Of a stretch of DNA of 26,394 nt, positions 7,558 through 15,921 are shown in pieces. Source of the stretch: JACMMS01 sp043758775 (lineage in GTDB: Bacteria > Pseudomonadota > Gammaproteobacteria > Burkholderiales > Methylophilaceae); the NCBI GenBank assembly GCA_043758775.1, contig JAYVMU010000082.1, positions 1 through 26,394 on the forward strand. The letters are read 5' to 3'. Both the position numbers and the translations under genes were made by a program. Below the pieces are notes generated by a model, which made no database searches, was not told the DNA's origin, and saw only the letters and a program-made list of their open reading frames with translations. Within the stretch, counting starts at the first letter, position 1. Each line of letters starts with the position of its first letter.

Positions 7558-9291
7558 TCAAAAATGTAAGCGATTTTCTGCCATACGGTAGAGTCGACGC
7601 CAAATAAAATGGTTAAAACTCATGACAAAAATACACATGATGCAAATACCTAATGCGATACGAGGAAAATCACCAATTGCCGTCATTTCAGCAATGTAGC
7701 TACCAATTCCATGCGCTTTTAATGTAGTGTGCCCCCATGTAACATATTCGGCAACAATACTTGCATTCCACGAGCCGCCAGTGGCCGTGATTGCGCCCGT
7801 GACAAAACTAGGGAAAATTGCTGGAAGCAAATAGCGCCGCCACCTCAACCAGCCGCTTAATCCTAGATTTTGTGAGGCATAACGCAATTCCGTGGGAATC
7901 GTAGACGCTCCAGCAATGACATTAAAAAGCAGATACCACTGAGTACCTAAAATCATCAAGGGCGATAGCCAAATATCAGTATTTAAGTTGAAATGTACAA
8001 TCAATACCACGGCTACTGGAAACATTAAGTTAGCGGGGAAAGCAGCCAGAAACTGCGCAACGGCCTGTACTTTAGAAGATATATTAGGCCTCATGCCAAC
8101 CCATATACCCACTGGAACCCAAACCACCGCAGCTAGGATGACCAAAATAACAACACGTGCAAGCGTATATAACCCAAGCACAAACACGTGCCCTGCCTCA
8201 CTCCAGCCAACTTCTGTATGCACAAAATGAATAAGCAGCCATAATGCATAAAATGCGGCGGCAGCGATAGCTGCATCCCACACTCGGTCTGCCGTGGTTG
8301 ATTGCACAACTGGCTGCGCTCTTACTGATGTGCCATCATAAGTGCGTTTAAATAGTACAAAAGAACGTTGCAATAAATCACCTAATTTATAGGTAATTTG
8401 CTGCACCCAACTAGTTCTGTGTAGCCAGGTTAGCAACCACGAGTCTTGCGCTGTAGCGCTACTAGATTCTTCAAAGCGAAACTTATCCGCCCAAGCGACT
8501 AATGGCCTAAAAAATAGCTGGTCGTAAAGCAAAATACCAATCAACATGGTCACTATAGCGTAGCCTATGGCATGTAAATCACGCTGTTCTATTGCAAGCG
8601 CAATGTAAGACCCAATACCCGGTAGTTTGATGTTTTGGTTTGAAACTGAAATAGCCTCCGCCGCTACCACAAAAAACCAACCGCCCGACATTGACATCAT
8701 CATATTCCACAGCAAGCCAGGCATAGCGAAAGGTAGTTCCAACCGCCAGAAGCGTTGCCATCCGGAGAGTTGGAAGACATTAGAGGCTTCCAATAGCTCT
8801 GCAGGCACATTGCGAAAGCCTTGATAAGCACTAAATGCCATATTCCAAGCCTGCGAAGTGAAAATGGCAAAAATGGCCGCACATTCCACACCAAGTAAAT
8901 TGCCGGGAAATAATGCAATAAAAGCGGTTACCGTGATGGATAAAAAACCTAAAATAGGAATGGACTGAAGGATATCCAGCAATGGTACTAACACCTTCTC
9001 TGCCATTTTATATTTCACGCACAAAGCGGCAAAAACACAGCTAAATACCACAGATAAGCCTAACGCAATAAACATGCGTAGCGTGGTGCGCAACAAATAA
9101 TAGGGCAAGTAAAGAGGGTCAAGCGTTAACGGCAAAACTTCACCCAATTGGTATGGATGATTCATTTGCTGAGCGCCGTAAGCCAATAACACTAGCAATG
9201 CCAACATCATAGGCAGCAAGGCCCAATCCCAACGGCTGCCACCCGCCTCTACGACTTGTCGTGGAAAATAGTCTTTGAGCTTAGCCACCAT
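7558..9291 (-). CDS. ABC transporter permease with two fused BPD (MetI-like) domains
   Basis: The 577-residue inner-membrane protein is a tandem fusion of two permease domains that are usually separate polypeptides. Each half has about six hydrophobic segments and an EAA-type loop that docks on the ATPase: ASNVFQLSGWQRFWRLELP in the first half and SQNLGLSGWLRWRRYLLPA in the second. A hydrophilic stretch near residues 275-335 joins the halves. One fused chain can therefore supply the whole translocation pore. ATG at 9291 was chosen over GTG three codons upstream because GAGTGA lies just before it. The ATPase gene follows and the OprB-like porin gene lies 52 bases upstream, all leftward. No periplasmic binding protein gene is nearby. 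Confidence 0.87.
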   Translation of the reverse strand: MVAKLKDYFPRQVVEAGGSRWDWALLPMMLALLVLLAYGAQQMNHPYQLGEVLPLTLDPLYLPYYLLRTTLRMFIALGLSVVFSCVFAALCVKYKMAEKVLVPLLDILQSIPILGFLSITVTAFIALFPGNLLGVECAAIFAIFTSQAWNMAFSAYQGFRNVPAELLEASNVFQLSGWQRFWRLELPFAMPGLLWNMMMSMSGGWFFVVAAEAISVSNQNIKLPGIGSYIALAIEQRDLHAIGYAIVTMLIGILLYDQLFFRPLVAWADKFRFEESSSATAQDSWLLTWLHRTSWVQQITYKLGDLLQRSFVLFKRTYDGTSVRAQPVVQSTTADRVWDAAIAAAAFYALWLLIHFVHTEVGWSEAGHVFVLGLYTLARVVILVILAAVVWVPVGIWVGMRPNISSKVQAVAQFLAAFPANLMFPVAVVLIVHFNLNTDIWLSPLMILGTQWYLLFNVIAGASTIPTELRYASQNLGLSGWLRWRRYLLPAIFPSFVTGAITATGGSWNASIVAEYVTWGHTTLKAHGIGSYIAEMTAIGDFPRIALGICIMCIFVMSFNHFIWRRLYRMAENRLHF

Positions 9292-9343
9292 GATTCTCAC
9301 TCAGTATTTTTACACCCATTGATATTTCAATTTCCAGCATGTT

Positions 9344-10690
9344 TTAGAATTCTGTATGCAAACGCACACCGCCAAAATTAACAGGACCACGGTCAGCATT
9401 ATAAGCAGGATGTTGTATATGTTGTAAATCTAGAGTAAGCCAAGCATATTTATTTAGCTTAATGCTGTAAAAAGCTTCTAGAATATTCTCGCTTTTATAG
9501 TTCAACTGACCATCGCCCAAGAAAAACCCTAGGCCACCCGCCGCTAAATACTGCCGATGTAAATTAGATAATCCATTGATAGCGAAAGCCAAACCCACAG
9601 TATCATCTGCGCGTTGCCAGCGACTTCCTTTAATTAATATACCTCCTGAAAACGATTGATCAATCTCGGTAAAAGCATAAGTTTCAGTTTTACCGTCAGC
9701 CCACATGGCACGTGCAAACATCCCAATATCCGAGTTAATTTCTTGCTCAAGATTCAGACCTATGCCATATTTGTCCTGATCAGAAAAACGTACTTGGTTA
9801 ATATCTGGCGTTGTAGCAGTTAACGCACTTAGATTAAGAGCATCTTGGTAGCGAGACATTTTCACGTGACTATGAAAAACCAGTAGCTTTAACTTACCTG
9901 GCCTTCCATCAATCTCATGCGCATGCTCAACCTCAATCTGATCTCCATAGTGTTGAAGAATATTAGGATCCAGTGCTTGCTGATTTGGCTCCTTAGGCTG
10001 AATAAATCGCCCAGCTCGCACTGCCCAGTTATCACGCCTATACTCCAATGCTGCTCCCCACGAGTAGCCACGTGCATCTGCTGCATAATCATAAGCCCCA
10101 TACGTCATTATTGCCCAATTTAAAAATTGACTACGCGGATCATGGCTGTAATTGTTATTATCAAAAATATCTAGTACAGATAAGTTGCCTATCGTCAGCA
10201 CCACTCTGTTTTTGTCTACGCTGCTTGCCAGCTGATTAGCGCCCGACTCCATGTCTTCAAGCCCACCACCTAACCCCCAAGTTTGGCGAAGAAAAGCACG
10301 GGCTCGATATAAAGTTAGATGAGGCCCTGATGTCCGAGCTAACTCACCATTGGTAAAACCACCCAATCCGGTTAAATTAGAAAATGCCACGCCTTGGGCT
10401 ACTTCTGGGTTCAGATATAGCTCACCACTCTGCCATAATCTGATGCCCAATGCTGCCGTAGCCGTAAATGAATAGCTTTTATGTGCATCAGATGACAAGC
10501 TATTGACCGAAGAATAGGGTGAATTAAAGGCAGCATTCTTTTGCCAGACGTAAGTAGATTGGAATTTAGCATTCCAGTCTTCCGTAGCAACCTCAGCCGA
10601 AGCCAATATTGAGAATAGCAATCCAGCTGAACTCAAGATAATCATTATCCAGATACTAATTTTTATCACCCTATTTAGTTTTTCTGCCAA
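9344..10690 (-). CDS. OprB-like carbohydrate-selective outer-membrane porin
   Basis: The protein is about 448 residues. It has an N-terminal hydrophobic signal with a likely signal peptidase I site after ILASA and many alternating beta-strand segments. It ends in phenylalanine (RLHTEF), as outer-membrane barrel proteins do. Segments such as WGAALEYRRDNWAVRAGRF, YGIGLNLEQEI and ENILEAFYSIKLN resemble the OprB family. It probably lets a small solute cross the outer membrane for the ABC importer coded downstream; the sugar preference implied by the family name may not apply. The first codon is uncertain: TTG at 10690, GTG at 10669 or ATG at 10645, none with a clear ribosome binding site. The GTG option gives a well-shaped signal peptide. 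Confidence 0.8.
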   Translation of the reverse strand: MAEKLNRVIKISIWIMIILSSAGLLFSILASAEVATEDWNAKFQSTYVWQKNAAFNSPYSSVNSLSSDAHKSYSFTATAALGIRLWQSGELYLNPEVAQGVAFSNLTGLGGFTNGELARTSGPHLTLYRARAFLRQTWGLGGGLEDMESGANQLASSVDKNRVVLTIGNLSVLDIFDNNNYSHDPRSQFLNWAIMTYGAYDYAADARGYSWGAALEYRRDNWAVRAGRFIQPKEPNQQALDPNILQHYGDQIEVEHAHEIDGRPGKLKLLVFHSHVKMSRYQDALNLSALTATTPDINQVRFSDQDKYGIGLNLEQEINSDIGMFARAMWADGKTETYAFTEIDQSFSGGILIKGSRWQRADDTVGLAFAINGLSNLHRQYLAAGGLGFFLGDGQLNYKSENILEAFYSIKLNKYAWLTLDLQHIQHPAYNADRGPVNFGGVRLHTEF

Positions 10691-10806
10691 ACAAATATTG
10701 ACACATATTATTAAAACTTAATGACATTACCATGTCGAATATTAAATACACCAGCTTGTAATGATGTTCGATATGCACGCCCATAATAAGATAATTAGTG
10801 TAAAGT

Positions 10807-10821
10807 CTATAGTAACTATAG
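10807..10821. promoter_or_regulatory. MerR-type operator of the cadR/pbrR-like gene
   Basis: CTATAG at 10807-10812 and CTATAG at 10816-10821 flank a TAA core, giving a dyad. Known CadR/PbrR promoters carry similar CTATAG-like arms in the spacer between -35 and -10. It lies 26 bases before the regulator ATG, and TATAGT at 10817-10822 could be the -10. This suits autoregulation. No second copy was noticed at another gene in the window. Confidence 0.65.
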
Positions 10822-10847
10822 TGTCAAGCGATTTATTTGGAGGAGGT

Positions 10848-11276
10848 ATGAAAATTGGTGAATTGGCCGCACTAACTCATTGTGATATTCAGACAATCCG
10901 TTATTACGAACGAGAAGGACTGATTGAATTGCCAGCTCGTTTAAATTCTGGATATCGACACTACGAAGCAAGGCACGAAGAGCAGTTGCATTTTGTATGT
11001 CATTGTCGATCACTAGGCATGCCTATCGTCGAAATAAAGCTATTGCTAGCATTCAAATATCAACCCATGCTTGGGTGCAAAGAAATTAACGATTTATTGC
11101 TACGACAAATTGAGCGCACGAAGATACAAATAACAACTTTGCAAGCCTTAGAAAATCAGTTACGAGATTTGAGTGCTAGTTGTCAAGAAACTCGCCGTGC
11201 GAGTGAATGTGGTATCTTAAAAAATCTGACAGAAGCTGCAAATGGCAACCCTTGTGATTGCCATCATAATCAATAA
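10848..11276 (+). CDS. cadR: MerR-family heavy-metal (Cd/Pb-type) responsive regulator
   Basis: The 142-residue regulator has a MerR DNA-binding start (MKIGELAALTHCDIQTIRYY, EREGLIELPAR) and the coiled dimer helix. Metal-site cysteines are C77 (LGCKEIN), C112 (SASCQETR) and C121 (SECGIL), and the tail CDCHH is rich in Cys and His. C77 and C112 align with ligands known in CadR; the whole looks like the Cd(II)/Pb(II) class. The frame is open upstream to 10761, but that part contains the operator, and GGAGGAGG stands directly before the ATG at 10848. No efflux pump or other usual CadR target is next to it, so the regulated gene is unknown. Which metal it senses cannot be settled by sequence alone. 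Confidence 0.85.
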   Translation: MKIGELAALTHCDIQTIRYYEREGLIELPARLNSGYRHYEARHEEQLHFVCHCRSLGMPIVEIKLLLAFKYQPMLGCKEINDLLLRQIERTKIQITTLQALENQLRDLSASCQETRRASECGILKNLTEAANGNPCDCHHNQ

Positions 11277-11395
11277 ATGATCAGTTCTTTATACTCTTGT
11301 ACAAGCCTGAGCTTGATGATATTTACAGTCTCAAATTGATTAATTGATATTAAGTTTAATAAACAAATGTTGAAAACTGCAATCATCAAAAAATT

Positions 11396-11677
11396 ATGAA
11401 TATAACCTCAATAGTAAATCTAAAAGACTTTATCGGCTTTATTGCCGCATTTTTAACGACTGTTGCATTTCTTCCACAAGCCTATCACTCGTGGAAAACT
11501 CGTGATTTGTCTGGCATTTCATTGCCGATGTATTGCCTGTTTACATTGGGCACTGCTACATGGTTAGCCTACGGCTTAATGATTAGTAGCTTGCCTGTTA
11601 TAGTAGCGAATGCAATTACTCTGATGCTCTCAGCTATCGTGCTCTATTTGAAAGTAATGCAGAGCAAGAATAAATAA
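11396..11677 (+). CDS. SemiSWEET-type (PQ-loop, MtN3/saliva) small transporter
   Basis: The 93-residue membrane protein has three predicted transmembrane helices. It has the family signature FLPQAYHSWKTRDLSGISLP around residues 26-45, where the PQ motif allows helix bending. SemiSWEETs dimerise to form a sugar facilitator in the inner membrane; the natural substrate here is unknown. No clear ribosome binding site precedes the ATG. It starts 119 bases after the metal regulator stop; co-transcription is possible, but a functional link is not evident. The 3' end overlaps a decayed BON frame on the other strand. Confidence 0.85.
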   Translation: MNITSIVNLKDFIGFIAAFLTTVAFLPQAYHSWKTRDLSGISLPMYCLFTLGTATWLAYGLMISSLPVIVANAITLMLSAIVLYLKVMQSKNK

Positions 11678-11851
11678 GTGCTGAGCATTTATAACGGATT
11701 TCACACCACTCACACCGCTAGCTACTTCAACGACTTTATCAATATCGGCTTGAGTGCTCACAAACCCGCTGAGTTGAACTACACTCTTAAAGGGTTCAAC
11801 ATTAATTTCAGATGATTTTAAGGAATACGACTTAGGTTTTTCATAATTCAA
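11630..11851 (-). pseudogene. Remnant of a BON-domain (OsmY-like) protein
   Basis: The core EINVEPFKSVVQLSGFVSTQ, followed by ADIDKVVEVASGVSGVKSV, is a clear half of a BON domain, found in periplasmic stress proteins such as OsmY. Intact members have a signal peptide and another 40 or more residues in front, and end with a phrase like VKNDM. Here both ends are altered. The good ribosome binding site (GGAG at 11857-11854) points to an ATG at 11844 in a different frame that stops after eight codons. The open frame has only a TTG at 11851, too close to that site. The tail runs into the convergent SemiSWEET gene and is not BON-like. A deletion plus frameshift best explains this. Confidence 0.6.
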
Positions 11852-11901
11852 TTCTCCATATAAGTTTAAAACTCAGTGCCTATATGATTGATATACACTT
11901 A

Positions 11902-12453
11902 CTAATTAACATCTCTACGGCTTGATTCGAATAAGAACCAAGTCCGACGCTCAGTTTCATCAATCCACACTTCAATTAAACTAGTAGTCGCAATGTCATG
12001 ATGCTCATCGCACACACCATGCGCCTCGCGCAACCGTGCAACAACAGTTTTATTGTCTTCACAAAGCTCAGCAATCATGTCAATTGGTTCAACATATTCG
12101 GCATCGTTATCCAAAATTCGTTGAGTACGGGCAATTTGTCCAATTGAGCGCAACGTCTGTCCACCAACTTTACGAATACGTTCGGCAATAGGATCCGTCA
12201 TGGCATACAACTGAGTGGCTTGATCATCTAGCATTAAGTGATAATCACGGAAATGTGGGCCGCTCATGTGCCAGTGAAAATTTTTAGTTTTAAGATATAG
12301 CGCAAATATATCGGCCAAAATTCCATTCATAGCTGCTGCAATGTCCTGCGTTGCCTTGGCTTTTAAGTCTGTGGGTGTTGCTAATGGTGCATTACGACGC
12401 CTTACTAAGCCCTGTATTTTTTTATCTGTTAATTTGTTTGGTGATTTACTCAT
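11902..12453 (-). CDS. dps: Dps-family DNA-binding ferritin-like protein
   Basis: Dps forms a 12-subunit shell that oxidises and stores iron and coats DNA in starvation or oxidative stress. The 183-residue protein has the Dps ferroxidase pattern: H60 (FHWHMSG), H72 and D76 (YHLMLDDQ), D87 and E91 (DPIAERI), with the same spacing as H51, H63, D67, D78 and E82 of E. coli Dps. The Lys-rich N terminus (MSKSPNKLTDKK, then VRRR) suits DNA binding. The ATG has AGGAG upstream. It is monocistronic as far as can be seen, reading away from the 350-base gap to its right. Confidence 0.92.
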   Translation of the reverse strand: MSKSPNKLTDKKIQGLVRRRNAPLATPTDLKAKATQDIAAAMNGILADIFALYLKTKNFHWHMSGPHFRDYHLMLDDQATQLYAMTDPIAERIRKVGGQTLRSIGQIARTQRILDNDAEYVEPIDMIAELCEDNKTVVARLREAHGVCDEHHDIATTSLIEVWIDETERRTWFLFESSRRDVN

Positions 12454-12804
12454 ATTGACTCCTTTAAATTAGTTGAATAACCCCGCAATTACATATTGAC
12501 GGTAACAGTACCTCCTACCCACTTAACTGAGTCTGTTGAGTGGGTATTCCAATATAACCAACAACAATGCAGTGTCAGCTAAAACATAATCAGAGCTTTT
12601 AACGAACGCACGCTAATGACTCTTTATAATTAACTACTAAAGTATTGACCAACATTTCAGTTAAAAATTTATCTAAACTAAATCTTATTTATTAGTTTTA
12701 AATAATATGTCTGTATTATTAGCTAAGCTAGTCATTAAAAATAATCGTATTTGTCCTGTTTTTTTGTCAGAGATATCTGACAACACTTAAGTACTATTAT
12801 TTAT
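12454..12804. other. AT-rich intergenic region with inverted repeats between dps and ybhP
   Basis: This gap of about 350 bases between divergent genes contains no convincing reading frame. It holds an 11-bp imperfect hairpin at 12517-12545 (ACCCACTTAAC and GTTGAGTGGGT, one mismatch, 7-base loop). It also has a 7-bp inverted repeat AATAATA-N6-TATTATT at 12701-12720. The first is not followed by a T tract, so it is not an obvious terminator. It could belong to the dps leader or be a remnant repeat. Promoters for both flanking genes must lie here, but I could not pick one with confidence. Confidence 0.5.
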
Positions 12805-13590
12805 TTGAAAAGCCTAGAACTGTTAACTGAAGAAAATAACCAATTGCATAACATTTTACGTATCGCCACTTTCAATATTCACAAAGGCGTCAGCATTTTT
12901 AATACACGTCTCATGTTGCATGAGCAACGCGAACTCATTCGTAAATTACATGCTGATATCGTTTTCTTACAAGAAGTGCGTGGTAGTCACGCTCGACACA
13001 GTAAACTAACTGCTGGCGCACAATATGAATTTTTAGCGGACAGTGTATGGTCAGATTTTGCCTATGGGCAAAATGCTATCCGATCTAGCGGTCATCACGG
13101 TAATGCCATACTTTCAAAATTCCCCATTATGCAGTGGGAAAACGAAGATATTTCAGCAAGTACTACAGAGCAGCGTGGATTACTACATTGTGAAATCGCG
13201 ATTCCAGGCTGGGATCAGAATTTGCATTGCATCTGCGTACATTTAGGCTTATTTTCGGTTTGGCGGCGCCAACAATTAACCGCTTTAAATAATCGTATTA
13301 ATAAACTGGTGCCTAAAAACGCACCATTAATTATCGCCGGGGATTTTAATGACTGGCGACAAAAAGCCACGGGCTTATTGATAGAACAATTACATCTTAA
13401 AGAAGTTTTTGAAGCAACTCATGGCAAAAATGCACGTAGCTTTCCTGCTTTGCTACCTCTTTTTCGCTTAGACCGTATTTATACGCGAGGCTTTCATATT
13501 CAACATAGCCAAGTACATGGCGGAATCTCAGCCGCACACACATCCGACCACGCTGCACTCTCTGCTACTTTACATAAAATAATAAATTAG
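12805..13590 (+). CDS. ybhP: Endonuclease/exonuclease/phosphatase-fold protein, YbhP-like
   Basis: The 261-residue product has the full set of metal-dependent EEP motifs: ATFNIHKGV (residue 21 onwards), LQEVRG, HHGNAILSKFPI, CVHLGL, AGDFNDW, RLDRIY and the final TSDHAALSATL. Family members cut phosphodiester bonds in nucleic acids or lipids. It lies two bases before a ClsB-type cardiolipin synthase. In E. coli the same pair (ybhP-clsB) is co-transcribed, and YbhP is thought to support ClsB activity. A lipid-related role is therefore more likely than a nuclease role. The start is uncertain: the frame opens with TTG at 12805 without a clear ribosome binding site, and no ATG occurs before the first catalytic motif. 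Confidence 0.82.
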   Translation: MKSLELLTEENNQLHNILRIATFNIHKGVSIFNTRLMLHEQRELIRKLHADIVFLQEVRGSHARHSKLTAGAQYEFLADSVWSDFAYGQNAIRSSGHHGNAILSKFPIMQWENEDISASTTEQRGLLHCEIAIPGWDQNLHCICVHLGLFSVWRRQQLTALNNRINKLVPKNAPLIIAGDFNDWRQKATGLLIEQLHLKEVFEATHGKNARSFPALLPLFRLDRIYTRGFHIQHSQVHGGISAAHTSDHAALSATLHKIIN

Positions 13591-13592
13591 CT

Positions 13593-14810
13593 ATGAATAC
13601 CCTGCTTAATGGCAATCAAATCACTTTGTTGCGCAGCGGTGGCGAATATTTTCCCGCACTTCTAGCTGCAATTGATGGTGCTCAAAATGAAATTTATTTA
13701 CAAACTTATATCTTTGAACCCGATAATACTGGGACAAAAGTCGGCGATGCCTTAAAAAGCGCAGCCTCACGAAATGTTAAAGTATATTTATTACTAGATG
13801 GTTTTGGCAGTAAAGACCTACCAAAATCTTATCTGAACGAATTAAAAAAAGTGGGTGTTGAGGTCATGTTCTATCGACCCCAAATCTCGCCTTGGACATT
13901 AAAGCGTAACCGCTTGCAGCGCATGCACCGCAAAGTAGCTGTGATTGATGGACAAATAGGTTTTGTGGGCGGTATTAATATCATCGATGATTTTAATACA
14001 CCACATCAAATGGCACCGCGTCTTGATTATGCAGTACAAGCACAAGGCCCAATTTTAGCCAGTATGCACCTAAGCGTAAAATTACTCTGGCGTAGGTTGT
14101 ACTGGAAAAAACGACATTCAGTCAACCCTGATCAATTAGTTGCGAGTCGATTAAAGCCTTATAAACCAAAACTCAATAAATCACATACTAGCTTATTGCA
14201 AAACAATGGCAACCAAATGCCTGCCGGCAATATACGTGCCGGATTCTTACTGCGTGATAATCTTTGGCATAGACATGATATAGAGGATGCTTATCTTGCA
14301 GCAATACAATCTGCCAAAGTTGAAATCGTGATTGCTAATGCATACTTTCTGCCAGGGGTGCGATTTCGCCATGCCTTGCTCGATGCGGCAGCGCGCGATG
14401 TGCGCGTGATACTACTTTTGCAAGGTAGAGTTGAATACATGTTGCTAGACTTTGCCTCACATGCGCTATATAGCGCTTTTTTAAAACAAGGTATAGAAAT
14501 TCATGAATACCACAAGAGCTTTATGCATAGTAAAGTGGCGGTGATTGACCATCAATGGGCGATGGTAGGTTCGTCAAATATTGATCCATTTAGCTTATTA
14601 ATGTCACGAGAAGCGAATATCGAAATTAATGACATCAATTTTGCTAAAGAACTAAGGCAAGAATTACAGCAATCTATTGATAATGGTGCTAGCCAAGTCA
14701 CGGCAAATGGTTGGCAACATGGTCATGTCATGAGAAGGTTCTTTTCATGGTTGATATATGGACTCGTTAGACTAATGATAGGTATAGCAGGTTATTCAAA
14801 CAATCGTTAA
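13593..14810 (+). CDS. clsB: Cardiolipin synthase, ClsB-type (phospholipase D family)
   Basis: Cardiolipin synthases join two phosphatidyl groups at the inner membrane. The 405-residue protein has two HKD motifs of the PLD superfamily: H112-K114-D119 (MHRKVAVIDGQIGFVGGINI) and H312-K314-D319 (MHSKVAVIDHQWAMVGSSNI). As in ClsB, there is no pair of N-terminal transmembrane helices; a hydrophobic stretch occurs at the C terminus (WLIYGLVRLMIGIAGY). It starts two bases after the ybhP stop, matching the E. coli gene pair. ClsB-type enzymes can also make phosphatidylglycerol, so the exact product is open. Confidence 0.9.
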   Translation: MNTLLNGNQITLLRSGGEYFPALLAAIDGAQNEIYLQTYIFEPDNTGTKVGDALKSAASRNVKVYLLLDGFGSKDLPKSYLNELKKVGVEVMFYRPQISPWTLKRNRLQRMHRKVAVIDGQIGFVGGINIIDDFNTPHQMAPRLDYAVQAQGPILASMHLSVKLLWRRLYWKKRHSVNPDQLVASRLKPYKPKLNKSHTSLLQNNGNQMPAGNIRAGFLLRDNLWHRHDIEDAYLAAIQSAKVEIVIANAYFLPGVRFRHALLDAAARDVRVILLLQGRVEYMLLDFASHALYSAFLKQGIEIHEYHKSFMHSKVAVIDHQWAMVGSSNIDPFSLLMSREANIEINDINFAKELRQELQQSIDNGASQVTANGWQHGHVMRRFFSWLIYGLVRLMIGIAGYSNNR

Positions 14811-14887
14811 TTAAGTCATCAATATTCCAAGTCAGCTTGCTATACTATGCTTTCAGAGTGTAATTTTAATAAACTATGGAAAAAATC

Positions 14888-15097
14888 ATGTCTACTCATA
14901 TCTATAAAGTTATCGAACTTGTCGGCTCTTCATCTATCAGCTCAGATGATGCTATTCAAACAGCAATTAGCAAAGCTTCATTAACAGTTAAGCATCTAAA
15001 TTGGTTTGAGGTCATCGAAACACGCGGGCATATTGAAAATGGGAAGGTTGCGCATTACCAAGTCACACTTAAGGTTGGTTTTCGCATAGAAGAATAA
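14888..15097 (+). CDS. Dodecin, small flavin-binding protein
   Basis: Dodecins are small proteins that assemble into hollow dodecamers and sequester flavins. The 69-residue sequence carries the family start HIYKVIELVGSS, the central tryptophan W37 that stacks on flavin in LNWFEVIETRG, and the C-terminal strand YQVTLKVGFRIEE. An in-frame ATG at 14876 exists, but ATG at 14888 gives the usual start, and GGA lies at a proper distance before it. It is 77 bases after clsB and may have its own promoter; TATACT at 14841-14846 is a candidate -10 without a good -35. Confidence 0.93.
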   Translation: MSTHIYKVIELVGSSSISSDDAIQTAISKASLTVKHLNWFEVIETRGHIENGKVAHYQVTLKVGFRIEE

Positions 15098-15153
15098 TTT
15101 TAAGGCTATAAATTTACAATTTAAACAGCTATCTGCTGGGTTAATAGTTATGT

Positions 15154-15195
15154 GACTGTAATAGACTAACATTTAAGCTGGCATCTACTACAGTC
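15154..15195. repeat. Imperfect inverted repeat between convergent dodecin and DUF1345 genes
   Basis: GACTGTAATAG at 15154-15164 and CTACTACAGTC at 15185-15195 are complementary at 10 of 11 positions around a 20-base loop. The location between convergent genes suggests a transcript-end structure, but no T tract follows on either strand. Confidence 0.35.
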
Positions 15196-15209
15196 GCAAT
15201 ACTATTGAT

Positions 15210-15872
15210 TCATCCAATCATGCTGGCGGCAATATTAATTGATAATCCAATGATGGCCGCATTAAATAAGAAGCTCAGAACTGATTGAAAAAGTACTATC
15301 TTTCGCATTGGTCTAGTGGTAATTATCACATCGGAAGTCTGCGCTGCCACAGCAATAGTAAAAGAAAAATACAAAAAATCCCAGTAATCTGGCGCTTGCT
15401 CATTGTTAGGGAAATTTAGTGGGCGCCCCAAGCTAGGTGCCTGATAATACATGCGTGCATAATGAAAAGTGAATATTGTGCCGACAAAGCACCAAGAACC
15501 AAATACGGTACTGGCTGATAATAAGTAGTGCAGATAACCAAACTCAGCTGAATGTTTGACTGTAGAAAGCTCTAATACAATAGCTGCCAAGCTTACTAAT
15601 GCCGCAACAGATAGCATGACTAATATAACTGCAGCACGCTTATCCTCTTGATTAGCGATCTGAATCACTTTTTTATGATCTGCACGCAACATTAGCCATA
15701 TCATCATGCCTAAATAGACCCAAATTGTAGTATTCCAGCCAATGAGTACTTTAGTGATAGACTGTAGCTTGCTTGGTAGAAACAATACGACGCATATCCC
15801 TAATAAACAAGCTAATATTAATCTTGGGTGCTGAAGTTTGTGTAAGAAGAATCTCAATTTAGATGATTGCAT
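15210..15872 (-). CDS. DUF1345-family inner-membrane protein
   Basis: The 220-residue protein has about six hydrophobic segments and the family's conserved block PDYWDFLYFSFTIAVAAQTSDV near residue 165. That block looks somewhat like the pore region of potassium channels, but no transport activity is established. It is the last gene of a leftward set (response regulator, kinase, DUF4337, this gene) and is separated from the DUF4337 gene by 49 bases. It may be a target or an accessory of that two-component system. The function is unknown. Confidence 0.75.
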   Translation of the reverse strand: MQSSKLRFFLHKLQHPRLILACLLGICVVLFLPSKLQSITKVLIGWNTTIWVYLGMMIWLMLRADHKKVIQIANQEDKRAAVILVMLSVAALVSLAAIVLELSTVKHSAEFGYLHYLLSASTVFGSWCFVGTIFTFHYARMYYQAPSLGRPLNFPNNEQAPDYWDFLYFSFTIAVAAQTSDVIITTRPMRKIVLFQSVLSFLFNAAIIGLSINIAASMIG

Positions 15873-15921
15873 AGCTCAATTCATATCTATTTAATTTATA
15901 TGGTCTTTTTTATCATGTGAC

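Noticed and set aside
8627..8824. Plus-strand open frame opposite the permease gene
   Set aside because: It is a shadow of the minus-strand permease codons, without a ribosome binding site or family features.
10761..10847. N-terminal extension of the MerR regulator
   Set aside because: It would translate through the operator and add residues unlike MerR proteins; the ATG at 10848 has GGAGGAGG in front and gives the standard start.
12701..12720. AATAATA-N6-TATTATT inverted repeat as a regulator site
   Set aside because: It is short and pure A/T in an AT-rich gap, so it is easily explained by chance.
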